From: a bacterium UBP2_UBA2255 | GTDB lineage: Bacteria > Edwardsbacteria > AC1 > EtOH8 | NCBI GenBank assembly: GCA_002347565.1 | Contig: DDXR01000014.1 | Location: 1 to 55,100, forward strand | Length of the DNA stretch: 55,100 nucleotides | Direction of reading: 5' to 3' | Shown here: positions 18,301-26,946 of the stretch, piece after piece | How positions within the stretch are numbered: the stretch's first letter is position 1 | Layout: each line of letters begins with the position of its first letter | The notes under the pieces: generated by a model | Databases searched by the model: none | Told to the model about the DNA's origin: nothing | The model's input: the letters and a program-made list of their open reading frames with translations, nothing else | Position numbers and translations under genes: made by a program

Positions 18301-18310
18301 AAACCGCCGG

Positions 18311-19204
18311 ATGTTGTCTCCCGACATCATAAAAAAGCTGCGGCAGATCGAGATCCGCACCAACCGGATCGTCAACTCCACCTTCGCCGGCGAGTACAAG
18401 TCCACCTTCAAGGGCACCGGCATGGAGTTCGTCGACGTGCGCGAGTACCTGCCGGGCGACGACGTCCGCGCCATCGACTGGAAGGTGACCGCCCGGATGG
18501 GCCGGCCCTTCGTCAAGAAGTTCGTCGAGGAGCGCGAGCTGACGGTGATCCTCTGCGTCGACGCCTCCGGCTCCGGACACTTCGGCACCCGGGGACGCCT
18601 CAAGCTGGAGCAGGCGGCGCGGCTGGCGGCCACCCTGGCGTTCTCGGCGGTGCGCAACAGCGACAAGGTCGGCCTGCTGTTCTTCACCGACCGGGTGGAG
18701 AAGTACGTCCCGCCCCGCAAGGGCCGCCTCCACGTGATGCGGCTGGTGCGCGACATCCTGCGTTTCGAGCCGGCGCACCGGGGCACCGTGCCTGCCGGGG
18801 CCCTGGAGTTCCTGATGCGGGTGCTCAAGCACCGCGCCATCGTCTTCCTGATCAGCGACTTCGCCGGCGACGGCTTCGCTCCCGCCGCCGTGCGCACGCC
18901 GCTGGGCATCGCCGCCCGGCGCCACGACCTGGTGGCGGTGACCATCACCGATCCCGCCGAGGGCGAGCTGCCGGACGCCGGGCTGGTCGAGTTCGAGGAC
19001 GCCGAGAGCGGCGCGCTGGTCACCGTGGACACCGGCGACCGGAGGCTGCGCGAATCCTTCCGGGAGCACGCCCGGCGCCGGGCCGAGGGCCGCGACCGGC
19101 TGCTGGCCTCGCTCGGCATCGACGCCATCGCCGTGGACACCCGCGAGGACTTCACCCCCAAGCTGCACCGGTTCTTCCGGCTGCGGGCGCAGCGCTTCCA
19201 CTGA
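18311..19204 (+). CDS. DUF58-domain protein
   Basis: This 297-residue protein shows the DUF58 signature MEFVDVREYLPGDDVRAIDWKVTARMGRPFVKKFVEERE and a degenerate von Willebrand A fold with DASGS (about residue 84) in place of a full MIDAS. DUF58 proteins partner MoxR ATPases and VWA proteins of Bat-type operons. No transmembrane segment is visible, so it acts in the cytoplasm, unlike many DUF58 proteins that carry two N-terminal helices. It starts 55 bases after MoxR at ATG 18311, with no strong SD (GCCGG), across the structured AT-rich linker, and ends 9 bases before the next gene. Confidence 0.92.
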   Translation: MLSPDIIKKLRQIEIRTNRIVNSTFAGEYKSTFKGTGMEFVDVREYLPGDDVRAIDWKVTARMGRPFVKKFVEERELTVILCVDASGSGHFGTRGRLKLEQAARLAATLAFSAVRNSDKVGLLFFTDRVEKYVPPRKGRLHVMRLVRDILRFEPAHRGTVPAGALEFLMRVLKHRAIVFLISDFAGDGFAPAAVRTPLGIAARRHDLVAVTITDPAEGELPDAGLVEFEDAESGALVTVDTGDRRLRESFREHARRRAEGRDRLLASLGIDAIAVDTREDFTPKLHRFFRLRAQRFH

Positions 19205-19213
19205 CGTGACGCG

Positions 19214-20134
19214 ATGATCCCGTTGATCCTGACATTCCTGGCCGCCGCCCAGTTGGCCGGCCCGTTCTCGATGAAGACCGGGTACCTGCCCAGGCGCCTG
19301 ACCGTGGGCGACCGGTTCACCATCACCTACACGGTCACCTGCGCCAACAGCGCCAAGGTGCTCGGCCCGTTCTCGGATTCGCTGGACCCTTTCGTGATCA
19401 CCGGCCAGGCGCTGAAGACCAAAACGCACCAGGGATACAACGACAACGTCTACGCCCTGACCTTCGCCGGGTTCAAACCGGGCGAATCCGTCGTGCCCCC
19501 GCTGCGGTTCCTGGTCCAGGCCGGCGAGAAGACGGACACCCTGGCCAGCGATCCGGTCAAGATCACGATCACCAGCGTGCTCTCCCCCCAGGCCGAGGAC
19601 ATCAACGAGATCAAGCCGCCGTTCGCCTTCCCCAACCACTGGCTGTGGCTGGTCCCCGCGGCCGTCATCCTGCTGGCCGTGGCCGCCCGCCTGGGATGGG
19701 TGCTGTTCCGCAAGCTGCGCCGCATCCGGGAACTGGCGGCCGCGCCGCGATCCCCCTGGGATGAGGCGCTGGCCGCGCTGGACAACCTGCCTTGGCGCGG
19801 GTGGCTGGCCGACGGGCAGGTCAAGCTCTATTATTATTCGCTGAGCGAGATCCTCAAGCGGTATATAGAGCGCCGCTATGGTTTCAATGCGGCCGAGCAA
19901 ACGACCAGCGAGATCATCGCCTCGTTCAAGCGCTTGAAGATCCCGTTCCCCTTCTACGATGAATTCCTCGCGTTCATTCGGCGCGCCGATCTGGTGAAGT
20001 ACGCCAAGTACCAGCCGTCCGCAGCGGAGCTACCCGTGGCCATTGACGTCGTGCGCGGGATCGTGTTGCGCTCGCGGCCGATCGCCAATCCGTCCGGAGC
20101 GTCGGCGGCCGCTGCGGGGGGGGCGGCGCGATGA
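19214..20134 (+). CDS. Bat-operon membrane protein of unknown function (DUF4381-like layout)
   Basis: This 306-residue protein has a signal peptide/anchor (residues 1-15), a periplasmic beta-rich domain of about 120 residues (RLTVGDRFTITYTVTC...GFKPGESVVPPLRF, resembling one BatD Ig-like domain), one membrane helix (HWLWLVPAAVILLAVAARLG, about residues 137-158) and a cytoplasmic helical domain (WLADGQVKLYYYSLSEILKRYIERRYG...TTSEIIASF). That C-terminal Y-x-x-L-S-x-I-L-x-R-Y-I-E pattern is usual in proteins encoded beside BatA/BatB. It overlaps batA by ATGA (20131-20134). The exact family name is uncertain; the position and topology are what support its Bat role. Confidence 0.75.
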   Translation: MIPLILTFLAAAQLAGPFSMKTGYLPRRLTVGDRFTITYTVTCANSAKVLGPFSDSLDPFVITGQALKTKTHQGYNDNVYALTFAGFKPGESVVPPLRFLVQAGEKTDTLASDPVKITITSVLSPQAEDINEIKPPFAFPNHWLWLVPAAVILLAVAARLGWVLFRKLRRIRELAAAPRSPWDEALAALDNLPWRGWLADGQVKLYYYSLSEILKRYIERRYGFNAAEQTTSEIIASFKRLKIPFPFYDEFLAFIRRADLVKYAKYQPSAAELPVAIDVVRGIVLRSRPIANPSGASAAAAGGAAR

Positions 20135-21108
20135 GGTTCGCGTCCCCGCTGTACCTGCTGCTGCTGGTCCCGCTGGCCGCCCTGCTGTGGCTCGAGCTGC
20201 GCAAGCGGACCGGCGCCGTCCTGTTCTCGGACACGTCCTTCTTCCGCTCGTTCCCCAACCGCGGCCAGCGGCTGGCCCGAATACCATCAGCGCTGGCGCT
20301 GGCCGCGCTGGCGCTGATGGCCGCGGCCCTGGCCCGGCCCCAGCAGGGACGGGTATACGAGGAGGTCGAATCCCGGGGCATAGACATCATGCTGTGCCTG
20401 GACGTCTCCGGCACCATGCAGGCAGAGGATTTCAGCCCCAGGAACCGCCTGTTCGTGGCCAAGGAACGGGCCAAGGAGTTTGTGGCCAAGCGGGCCGGCG
20501 ACAGGATCGGCCTGGTGCTGTTCGCCGGCCAAGCGCTGACCCAGTGCCCGCTGTCGTTCGACCGCGGCATCCTCAGCGGTCTGATCGACCGGATCGCCTT
20601 CGGCCTGTTGCCGGACGGCACGGCCATTGGCATGGGCCTGGCCGCGGCGGTGGGCCGGCTCAAGGACGCGCGGTCCAAGGACCGGATCGTCGTCCTGCTG
20701 ACCGACGGCCTCAATAACGCCGGCGAGGTCGACCCGGTCACGGCTGCCCGGCTGGCCCAGAGCTACGGCATCAAGGTCTACTGCATCGGCGTCGGCTCCA
20801 AGGGGCCGGTGCCGATCCCGGTGGACGACCCCTTGTGGGGCCGCCGCTACGTCCAAATGGCGGCCGATCTTGACATGAAGGCGCTGGACGAGATAGCCGC
20901 CATAACCGGCGGCCGGGCGTTCCTGGCCACCGACGCCTCCGGCCTGAAGCTGATCTACGAAGAGATCGACCGGATGGAACCGACCACCTATAAGGTTAAC
21001 CGCCATACTGTCTACGCCGAAAAGGCCGGCCTGTTCCTGGTCCCCGCGGGATTGCTTCTTCTGGCGGGACTGCTGCTCGGCGCGCTGGTCCTGAGGAGGC
21101 TGCCATGA
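20131..21108 (+). CDS. batA: BatA-like VWA-domain membrane protein
   Basis: This 325-residue protein has an N-terminal BatA domain (FASPLYLLLLVPLAALLWLELRK, then a second helix near residues 52-67), a VWA domain (about 85-290) and a C-terminal membrane helix (LFLVPAGLLLLAGLLLGALVL). The MIDAS is D-V-S-G-T (DVSGTMQ, a Ser-to-Thr variant of DxSxS), with the other metal ligands in DGTAIGMGL and LLTDGLNN. The VWA module should face the cytoplasm or periplasm next to MoxR-regulated partners. ATGA overlap with the upstream gene and with batB indicates translational coupling. Confidence 0.92.
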   Translation: MRFASPLYLLLLVPLAALLWLELRKRTGAVLFSDTSFFRSFPNRGQRLARIPSALALAALALMAAALARPQQGRVYEEVESRGIDIMLCLDVSGTMQAEDFSPRNRLFVAKERAKEFVAKRAGDRIGLVLFAGQALTQCPLSFDRGILSGLIDRIAFGLLPDGTAIGMGLAAAVGRLKDARSKDRIVVLLTDGLNNAGEVDPVTAARLAQSYGIKVYCIGVGSKGPVPIPVDDPLWGRRYVQMAADLDMKALDEIAAITGGRAFLATDASGLKLIYEEIDRMEPTTYKVNRHTVYAEKAGLFLVPAGLLLLAGLLLGALVLRRLP

Positions 21109-22778
21109 TCCGGTGGGCCGCGCCCCAGTACCTGTACCTGCTGCTGGCCGTCCCGGCGCTGGCCGTGCTGCTGACCGCCGGCGAGGCGCTGCAACGCCGA
21201 CGGATGCGGCGGCTGGCAGACGCCGAGCTGATCCCCCGCCTGACCGGCAGCAGGAGCCCCCGCCTGGCGCTGCTGAAGTGGGCGTTGCTGCTGGCCGGCC
21301 TGTCGTTCCTGGTGCTGGCCCTGGCCCGCCCCAGATGGGGGGAAAAACTCCAGGTGCACAAGGGCCGCGGCATCGACATCGTGGTCGCGCTGGACGCCTC
21401 CCGCAGCATGCTGGCCTCCGACGTCAAGCCCAGCAGGCTGGAGGCCGCCAAGGCAGCGATTTCACAGCTGCTGGACCGGCTTTCGGCGAACCAGGTGGCG
21501 ATCGCCGCCTTCGCCGGGGAGTGCTACGTGATGTGCCCGCTGACGCCAGATGTCGAGGCCGCCAAGCTGTTCTTGGACATCATCGATCCCGGCAACATCC
21601 CCAAGCCAGGCACCAACATCCAGCGGGCCATCGAGGTCTCGTCCACGCTGTTCAATCCCAAGGAAAACGCTTCCAAGGCGCTGGTGCTGATCACCGACGG
21701 GGACAACCTGGAAGGCGACCCGCTGGCCGCGGCAAGGGCGGCGGCCGGCCAGGGCATCCGGATCTACGCGGTCGGCGTCGGCACGCCCGAGGGCTCAACC
21801 GTGCCCGAGGGCGGCGGAGGATACACCAAGGACCGGGACGATAAGATCGTGATCTCGCGCCTGGCCGAGCGGATGATGCTGGTGATGGCCAAGGCCGCCG
21901 ATGGCCGCTACTTCAGATCGCAGACAGTGAACCTCGACCAGCTGGCCGCCGAATTGGAACGGCTGAAGAAGAAGGACATCGGCGGCGGCGAGTTCGTGGA
22001 GTACGAGGAGCGGTACCAGTACTTTCTGGCGTTGGCTTTCCTTCTGGCCTTCGCCGGCGTCCTGGTCAGCGACCGCCGCGGCTCCTGGTTCGACACCGTG
22101 CGCCTGCCGCGGGCACTGGAGCGGCTATCCCGGCGGCGCCTGCCGCTTCTCTTCGTGCTGGCTTCACTATGCGCCGGACCGAGCGCCTTAGCCGGGATCG
22201 GCGCCGATATGCGCGCCGGCAACTCACTGACCGACAAGGGCCGGTACGACGAGGCCCTGGCCAAGTATCAGGAGGCCCTGGTGCGGGAGCCGGACAACGT
22301 CAAGATCCACTACAACATCGCCCGGGCGCTGTACAAGGCGGGAAAATACCCCGAGGCCATCTCGGAGTACCAGCTATGCCTGCTGACCAAGGACGCCAAG
22401 CTCCAGGCCCGCTCCATGTACAACATCGGCAACTGCCAGTTCCGCCAGCAGCGTCTCGACGACGCCATCGCCGCGTACACCGCCGCGCTGCTGCTGGACC
22501 CCAGGGACGTCCAGGCCAAGCAGAACCTGGAGTTCTGCTACAAGGAAAAGGATAAGCAGGGCCAGAGTGATTCGACCCAGCAAAACCAACAGCAGCAGAA
22601 ACCGCAGCCCCCAGGCCGGGATCAGCAACCGCAGGCCAGGCCTCAGCCCCAACCGGGCGGGATCAGCAAGGACCAGGCCGACCGCATCCTGCAGGCGCTC
22701 CAGAACAAGGAGAAGGAAAACCTGAAAAAACAGCAACAGCGCACGCCCCGGCAGGAGTCACCGGGCAGGGATTGGTGA
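21105..22778 (+). CDS. batB: BatB/BatC fusion: VWA domain plus TPR
   Basis: This 557-residue protein combines what are separate BatB and BatC proteins in other genomes. Two N-terminal helices (about 7-22 and 58-76) lead into a VWA domain with a full MIDAS (DASRS, residues 95-99 approx.; LITDGDN). A membrane helix follows (YFLALAFLLAFAGVLV, about 307-322), then a second hydrophobic segment (LPLLFVLASLCAGPSALA), then TPRs (residues 365-470: AGNSLTDKGRYDEALAKYQEAL, YNIGNCQFRQQRLDDAIAAY). The tail is Gln/Pro-rich, low complexity and basic. It overlaps batA by ATGA (21105-21108) and batD by one base. The fusion is the notable feature. Confidence 0.9.
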   Translation: MIRWAAPQYLYLLLAVPALAVLLTAGEALQRRRMRRLADAELIPRLTGSRSPRLALLKWALLLAGLSFLVLALARPRWGEKLQVHKGRGIDIVVALDASRSMLASDVKPSRLEAAKAAISQLLDRLSANQVAIAAFAGECYVMCPLTPDVEAAKLFLDIIDPGNIPKPGTNIQRAIEVSSTLFNPKENASKALVLITDGDNLEGDPLAAARAAAGQGIRIYAVGVGTPEGSTVPEGGGGYTKDRDDKIVISRLAERMMLVMAKAADGRYFRSQTVNLDQLAAELERLKKKDIGGGEFVEYEERYQYFLALAFLLAFAGVLVSDRRGSWFDTVRLPRALERLSRRRLPLLFVLASLCAGPSALAGIGADMRAGNSLTDKGRYDEALAKYQEALVREPDNVKIHYNIARALYKAGKYPEAISEYQLCLLTKDAKLQARSMYNIGNCQFRQQRLDDAIAAYTAALLLDPRDVQAKQNLEFCYKEKDKQGQSDSTQQNQQQQKPQPPGRDQQPQARPQPQPGGISKDQADRILQALQNKEKENLKKQQQRTPRQESPGRDW

Positions 22779-24559
22779 TGTCCCGCGTGCTGCGGCCGGC
22801 GCTCCTGGTCGCGCTCCTCCCGGCCCTGGCCGCGGCGGGCGGGATCGACTTCACCGCCTCGGTGGACCAGACCACCGTCGGGCTGGGCGGGCAGTTCACG
22901 CTAACCCTGGCCGTGACCGGCGATGACTTGACAGCGGCGCCCAGGCCGGAGCTCCCGGAGCTGCAGGATATTGACCTGCTGGGACAATCATCGTCCCGGT
23001 CGACGCATATCTCGGTGATCAACGGCCAGATGCGTAAGCAGGCGACCTTCAGCTTCACTTACGTCCTGAGCGCGAAAAAACTTGGCCCACATACCATCCC
23101 ACCCTGCAAACTTACGTACGGGGGAGGCGAGCACCGGACCCAGCCGATCGGGATCACCGTGGTCAAGTCGGCGCCGGGACGGGGCGCCGCTCCCGGGCAA
23201 CCCGTTCCGGGACGCGCGGCCACGGATCCCGCGGTCCCGGTCGATGGCAACCTGTTCCTGACGGCCTCGGCTGACCGCCGCACCGTGCGCGTCGGCGAGC
23301 AGGTGACGCTGCATTACACGTTGTTCAACCGCCTCCGCATCGGCAACATCGGCATGGCCGAGCAGCCCGCGTACGGCGGTTTCTGGTCCGAGAAGATCTA
23401 CGACGCCGACAAGGCCAGCTTCTCCCGCCGCACGGTGGACGGCAAGGAATACGACGCGCTGCTGGTGAAGAAAGTGGCCCTGTTCCCGATGTCCACCGGC
23501 GAGCTGACGGTCAAGCCGATGGCGCTGAACGTCTCCGTGGTCCGCCCGCCGCGGGATTTCTTCGACATGTTCGGGACCGCCCAGGAAGTACGGATCGAAT
23601 CCAAGCCGCTGGCCGTCACCGTCCTGCCCCTGCCCGAGCCCAAGCCTGAGGATTTCCGCGGCGGGGTCGGCAATTTCACCATCAGCTCGTCCCTGGACCG
23701 CACGCTGTCGGAAAACGGCGAGCCCTTCACGCTGACCGTCCGGATTTCTGGCACCGGGAATGTCCGCCTGGTGGAAAAGCCGGTCCTGCCGCCGATCCCG
23801 GGTCTGCGGGTGCTCGATCCCGAGGTCAGGGAGGACATCCGCGCCGCCGGGGACGCGATCAAGGGGACCAAATCATTCCGCTACCCGATGATCCCGCAGG
23901 CCGACGGCCGGTACCTGGTTCCGTCGGTAACCATGTCCTTTTACGAACCGGGATCGAAAAGCTACCGCACGGTCTCGACGGCGCCCATCGGATGCACCGC
24001 CGCCGGCTGCGGCCAGGCCCAGCCCTCTCCCCTGGCTGATGTCTCGGGATTGAAAGTGCTCGGCACCGACATCACTACGATCAAGCCCGACCGCACGGCG
24101 CTGCCGGTCGAACGATCCGTTCCCTGCGGCATTCTCGCGGCGCTGTACGTTTCGGCGCTGGGCCTGATCGGTGGCTCGTTCCTGCTCCGCTTTCACAGAA
24201 CGCGCTTGGCGTCAGACCGCGGGTTTGCCCGCCTCGCCCGCTCCGCTGGTTTGGCAAAAAAGCGACTGAGGGCCGCCGAATCCCTTCTTGCGAAACGCCG
24301 GTACGCTGATTTCCACGCCGCGCTGACCCAGGCGGTATTGGGCTATACCGGCGACCGGTACGACCTGGACACCCGGGCCATGACCAAGGACCAGCTGCGG
24401 GATGCGCTCATCGGCCGTAACCTGCCGGGGGATGCGGTGACCGAGATCGTGGCTATCCTTGACCAGTGCGAATATGCCCGCTTCGCGCCCGGCTTGTTGA
24501 CCGATACGGATCCCCGGGCATTGCTGAAGCGCGTGAAGGCCGTGCTGCACAGGGTATGA
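22778..24559 (+). CDS. batD: BatD-family protein (oxygen-tolerance type)
   Basis: This 593-residue periplasmic, membrane-anchored protein has a signal peptide (residues 1-22), the BatD beginning FTASVDQTTVGLGGQFTLTLAVTG, several Ig-like beta domains (SFTYVLSAKKLGPHTIPPCKLTYGG; ISSSLDRTLSENGEPFTLTVRISGTGN), then a transmembrane helix (CGILAALYVSALGLIGGSFLL, about residues 449-469) and a cytoplasmic helical C-terminus (RYADFHAALTQAVLGYTGDRY). The start ATG overlaps the upstream stop (TGATG at 22776-22780). The family is thought to act with BatA/B in stress or envelope integrity; the biochemical role is unknown. Confidence 0.9.
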   Translation: MSRVLRPALLVALLPALAAAGGIDFTASVDQTTVGLGGQFTLTLAVTGDDLTAAPRPELPELQDIDLLGQSSSRSTHISVINGQMRKQATFSFTYVLSAKKLGPHTIPPCKLTYGGGEHRTQPIGITVVKSAPGRGAAPGQPVPGRAATDPAVPVDGNLFLTASADRRTVRVGEQVTLHYTLFNRLRIGNIGMAEQPAYGGFWSEKIYDADKASFSRRTVDGKEYDALLVKKVALFPMSTGELTVKPMALNVSVVRPPRDFFDMFGTAQEVRIESKPLAVTVLPLPEPKPEDFRGGVGNFTISSSLDRTLSENGEPFTLTVRISGTGNVRLVEKPVLPPIPGLRVLDPEVREDIRAAGDAIKGTKSFRYPMIPQADGRYLVPSVTMSFYEPGSKSYRTVSTAPIGCTAAGCGQAQPSPLADVSGLKVLGTDITTIKPDRTALPVERSVPCGILAALYVSALGLIGGSFLLRFHRTRLASDRGFARLARSAGLAKKRLRAAESLLAKRRYADFHAALTQAVLGYTGDRYDLDTRAMTKDQLRDALIGRNLPGDAVTEIVAILDQCEYARFAPGLLTDTDPRALLKRVKAVLHRV

Positions 24560-24561
24560 TT

Positions 24562-24600
24562 CCACCCCCGAGGCCCCTGGCACAGCGGGAAGGGGCTCGG
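24562..24600 (+). other. GC-rich intercistronic hairpin between BatD and BatE genes
   Basis: The 64-base gap, the longest after the MoxR gene, holds CCGAGGCCCCT near 24569 complementary to AGGGGCTCGG near 24590 (one bulged G). With no T-run, it is more likely a differential-stability element than a terminator. Confidence 0.35.
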
Positions 24601-24623
24601 GCCGGCTCAGTGATGAAAGAGAC

Positions 24624-25343
24624 ATGCTGACGACAGCCCTTATCCTTGCCATGCTCTCAGCCGCCCCGGCTGACGCATTCAACCATGGCAATGCCCTCTA
24701 CCAGCAGGGCGATTACCTCGGGGCCGCCGACGCATACCACAGCGCGTTGCAAGCCGGGCCGAGCTACGACGCGCTGTACAATCTTGGCAACGCCCAGTTC
24801 AAGAGCAATCAAATCGGCCGGGCCATCGCCAGCTACCAGCGGGCCCGCTACCTGCGGCCCCGCGACGCCGACCTCGCCGCCAACCTTGCCTTCGCCCGCG
24901 CCTACCGCGTCGACAAGGTGCCGGCAACCACCGGCCCGGTTGAATTGCTGCTGGATCGCGCGTTCCATCTGCTGTCGGGCCGGGAGGCGATGCTGCTGGC
25001 CGCCGCCTGCTTTGTCCTGACCGCCCTGCTGCTGTCGCTGCTCATCGTCTTCAGGCGGCGGGCGCTGCTGTACCTGGCGACACCGCTGTTCCTGCTGTTC
25101 GCCTACGGTGCGCTGACGGCGGGCGTCTGGCACGCGTATGTGAAATCCCGCCCCGCGGTGATCATCGTCCCCGAGGTCAGCGCGCTGTCCGGCCCGGGCG
25201 AAGACTACAAGCAGATCCTGCTGGCGCACGACGGCAGCGAGGCCCTGGTGCGGGAGGCCCGCGGCGACTGGCTGCTGGTGCAGCTGCCCGGCGGCGCCGG
25301 GGGCTGGGTGCGGCAGGAAGCCGTGGAGATGGTGTTCCCATAA
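24624..25343 (+). CDS. batE: BatE-like TPR/SH3 membrane protein
   Basis: This 239-residue protein has a signal peptide (MLTTALILAMLSAAPADA), two TPRs (FNHGNALYQQGDYLGAADAYHSAL; YNLGNAQFKSNQIGRAIASYQRA), two membrane helices (MLLAAACFVLTALLLSLLIVF and LLYLATPLFLLFAYGALTAG) and a C-terminal bacterial SH3 domain (VIIVPEVSALSGPGEDYKQILLAHDGSEALVREARGDWLLVQ). This order is that of BatE. The SD is weak (GAAAGAG). It is the last gene of the Bat operon. Confidence 0.87.
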   Translation: MLTTALILAMLSAAPADAFNHGNALYQQGDYLGAADAYHSALQAGPSYDALYNLGNAQFKSNQIGRAIASYQRARYLRPRDADLAANLAFARAYRVDKVPATTGPVELLLDRAFHLLSGREAMLLAAACFVLTALLLSLLIVFRRRALLYLATPLFLLFAYGALTAGVWHAYVKSRPAVIIVPEVSALSGPGEDYKQILLAHDGSEALVREARGDWLLVQLPGGAGGWVRQEAVEMVFP

Positions 25344-25367
25344 CGGCAGAGCGTTTCTGCCGATGCG

Positions 25368-25391
25368 AAAAACCCAGGCATCATGCCTGGG
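25368..25391 (-). terminator. Rho-independent terminator of the AT-rich methyltransferase gene
   Basis: On the minus strand CCCAGGCA-TGA-TGCCTGGG is followed by TTTTT. It lies about 110 bases after the methyltransferase stop. It may also stop the plus-strand Bat transcript, although no T-run follows on that side. Confidence 0.75.
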
Positions 25392-25500
25392 CTTCGCGTG
25401 TGTCGCATGGAATGTTGCACACCCAATACCCCATACGTTTCGGTGCACAGTTATGCAATTGGTGCCGATTACCTTCTTGTGGCCGGAATGGCACCACACC

Positions 25501-26124
25501 CTAGTTTATGTATGTGATAAGTCTGTTGGCAATGCTCAGCGCCGAGAATTTGCACATGTCTTTTATTCTCTCCAACGTCTCAAGTTGATAGAAAAAAACA
25601 TGGGTGTGGTCATTCTTGTAATACCACGTATCAAAATGGATTTCGTTCCCGAAGACATGCGTCATGCAGTATAATCGTCCATTAGGTTTTAGCATCTTTT
25701 TTAGCGAAGCGAACTCTTTCGCCGGAGAATGAAAATGCTCAATCACTTCACAGCATACTATGTAATCGTATTGAAGCCGTAAAACCACCGTGTCATTGAT
25801 AAATAACGGGTCATATTGTTTTACCACATATCCCTTGCCCGCCAGGACGCTGGATATTACCGGGCCTGTCCCTGCTCCATAGTCAAGGCCCAGACTGCTC
25901 GTTGAGAAATCTGATTGAACAGCGTTTGTTATCGGGGAAACAAAGCGTAGATAGCCGGCGTCGGTAACATCATTGTTGTGTTCTTGATATCGTTTCTTTT
26001 CTTGTTCCGGGGTCGGTAAACATCGTTTCGCCTTGTATATGCCCCGGCAGTCGTTGCAGATGAAGAATACGTCCCGATAGAATGCCTCACCCCATTCATC
26101 ACAAAGCGGACAAGGTTCGTTCAT
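25501..26124 (-). CDS. Zinc-ribbon class I SAM-dependent methyltransferase, AT-rich and probably transferred
   Basis: This 207-residue protein starts with a zinc-ribbon (CPLC at C5/C8 and CNDC at C23/C26) and continues into a Rossmann methyltransferase: motif I LGLDYGAGTGPVIS, the acidic loop in YDPLF, motif IV-like VCCEVIEHFHSP, and LKPNGRLYCMTHVF. The aromatic C-terminus (FDTWYYKNDHTHVFFYQLETL) is typical of small-molecule or protein methyltransferases. The acceptor is unknown. ATG 26124 is chosen; an in-frame GTG at 26145 adds seven residues, and neither has a good SD. Base composition is visibly AT-richer than all neighbours, and codons such as ATA/TTA/AGA are common, suggesting recent acquisition. 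Confidence 0.85.
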   Translation of the reverse strand: MNEPCPLCDEWGEAFYRDVFFICNDCRGIYKAKRCLPTPEQEKKRYQEHNNDVTDAGYLRFVSPITNAVQSDFSTSSLGLDYGAGTGPVISSVLAGKGYVVKQYDPLFINDTVVLRLQYDYIVCCEVIEHFHSPAKEFASLKKMLKPNGRLYCMTHVFGNEIHFDTWYYKNDHTHVFFYQLETLERIKDMCKFSALSIANRLITYIN

Positions 26125-26163
26125 TGTACTTTGCACGGTTGACACAGTACCTGTTTTCAGGTC

Positions 26164-26187
26164 AGATCAGTCGTTGCGTTTACTGAT
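26164..26187 (-). other. Hairpin between the methyltransferase and FtsE-like genes
   Basis: GATCAGT (26164-26170) pairs with ACTGATC (26181-26187). It lies after the stop of the FtsE-like gene at 26227 and upstream of the methyltransferase. It may be a weak terminator; no T-run is present. Confidence 0.35.
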
Positions 26188-26226
26188 CCGTAACTCGCCG
26201 AATGCGATCGTCACGGTCGTCTTAAC

Positions 26227-26946
26227 TCACGACAGCGTCAGCTGCTCGCCCTCAGTGGCGGCGGCGCGGCGCGGGGCCAGGCGGCAGGGCGTGTCCCTGA
26301 CGATTCTGCCGCCCTCCACCGTCAGGATCCGGAACGGCAGCTTCTTGACCAGCTCCTGCTCGTGGGTGGCCATCAGCACGGCCGTGCCCTTGGCGTTGAT
26401 GTCGCGCAGCAGCTGCATGATCTCCAGCGTCCCGGCGGGATCGACGTTGCCGGTGGGCTCGTCGGCCAGTAGCAGGAACGGGTCGTTGACCAGCGCCCGG
26501 GCGATGGCCGCCTTCTGCTGCTCGCCCCCCGACAGCTGGAATGGCAGGCAGTGGCGCTTGTGGGCCAGCCCGACCTCGTTGAGGGCCGCCATCGACTTCT
26601 TGTGGATCAGCCCGGACGATGCGCCGGTAACCTCCAGGGCGAAGGCCACGTTCTCGTATACCGTGCGGTCGGCCAGCAGCTTGAAGTCCTGGAAGATCAC
26701 GCCCAGCTTGCGCCGCAGCCTGGGGATGTCCGCCCGCCGCATGTTGTCCGAGCGGTGCTCGGCCACCCGCACCGTGCCCTCGTCCGGGAACTCGTCCATC
26801 AGGATCATCCGCAGCACCGTGCTCTTGCCGCAGCCCGACGGCCCGATGATGAAGGCGAACTCGCCGCGCTCGACAGTGAAGCTGATGTCGCGCAGGGCCT
26901 GCCAGCTGTCCTGGAAGGTCTTCGAGACCTTGGTGAATTCGATCAT
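26227..26946 (-). CDS. ftsE: FtsE-like ABC transporter ATP-binding protein
   Basis: This 239-residue nucleotide-binding subunit has Walker A GPSGCGKST, the Q-loop in GVIFQDFKLL, signature LSGGEQQKAAIARAL, Walker B LLLADEPTGNVDP and switch His in MATHEQELV. The beginning (MIEFTKVSKTFQDSWQALRDISF) and 'RLRRKLGVIFQDFKLL' closely follow FtsE, which with FtsX controls cell-wall hydrolases at division. No FtsX-type permease is encoded beside it; the next gene downstream is the unrelated methyltransferase. LolD-like relatives share this pattern, so the alternative is a LolD/MacB-type subunit. Start 26946 overlaps the pdxA stop as ATGA. The tail after residue 217 is Ala/Arg-rich. Confidence 0.85.
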   Translation of the reverse strand: MIEFTKVSKTFQDSWQALRDISFTVERGEFAFIIGPSGCGKSTVLRMILMDEFPDEGTVRVAEHRSDNMRRADIPRLRRKLGVIFQDFKLLADRTVYENVAFALEVTGASSGLIHKKSMAALNEVGLAHKRHCLPFQLSGGEQQKAAIARALVNDPFLLLADEPTGNVDPAGTLEIMQLLRDINAKGTAVLMATHEQELVKKLPFRILTVEGGRIVRDTPCRLAPRRAAATEGEQLTLS

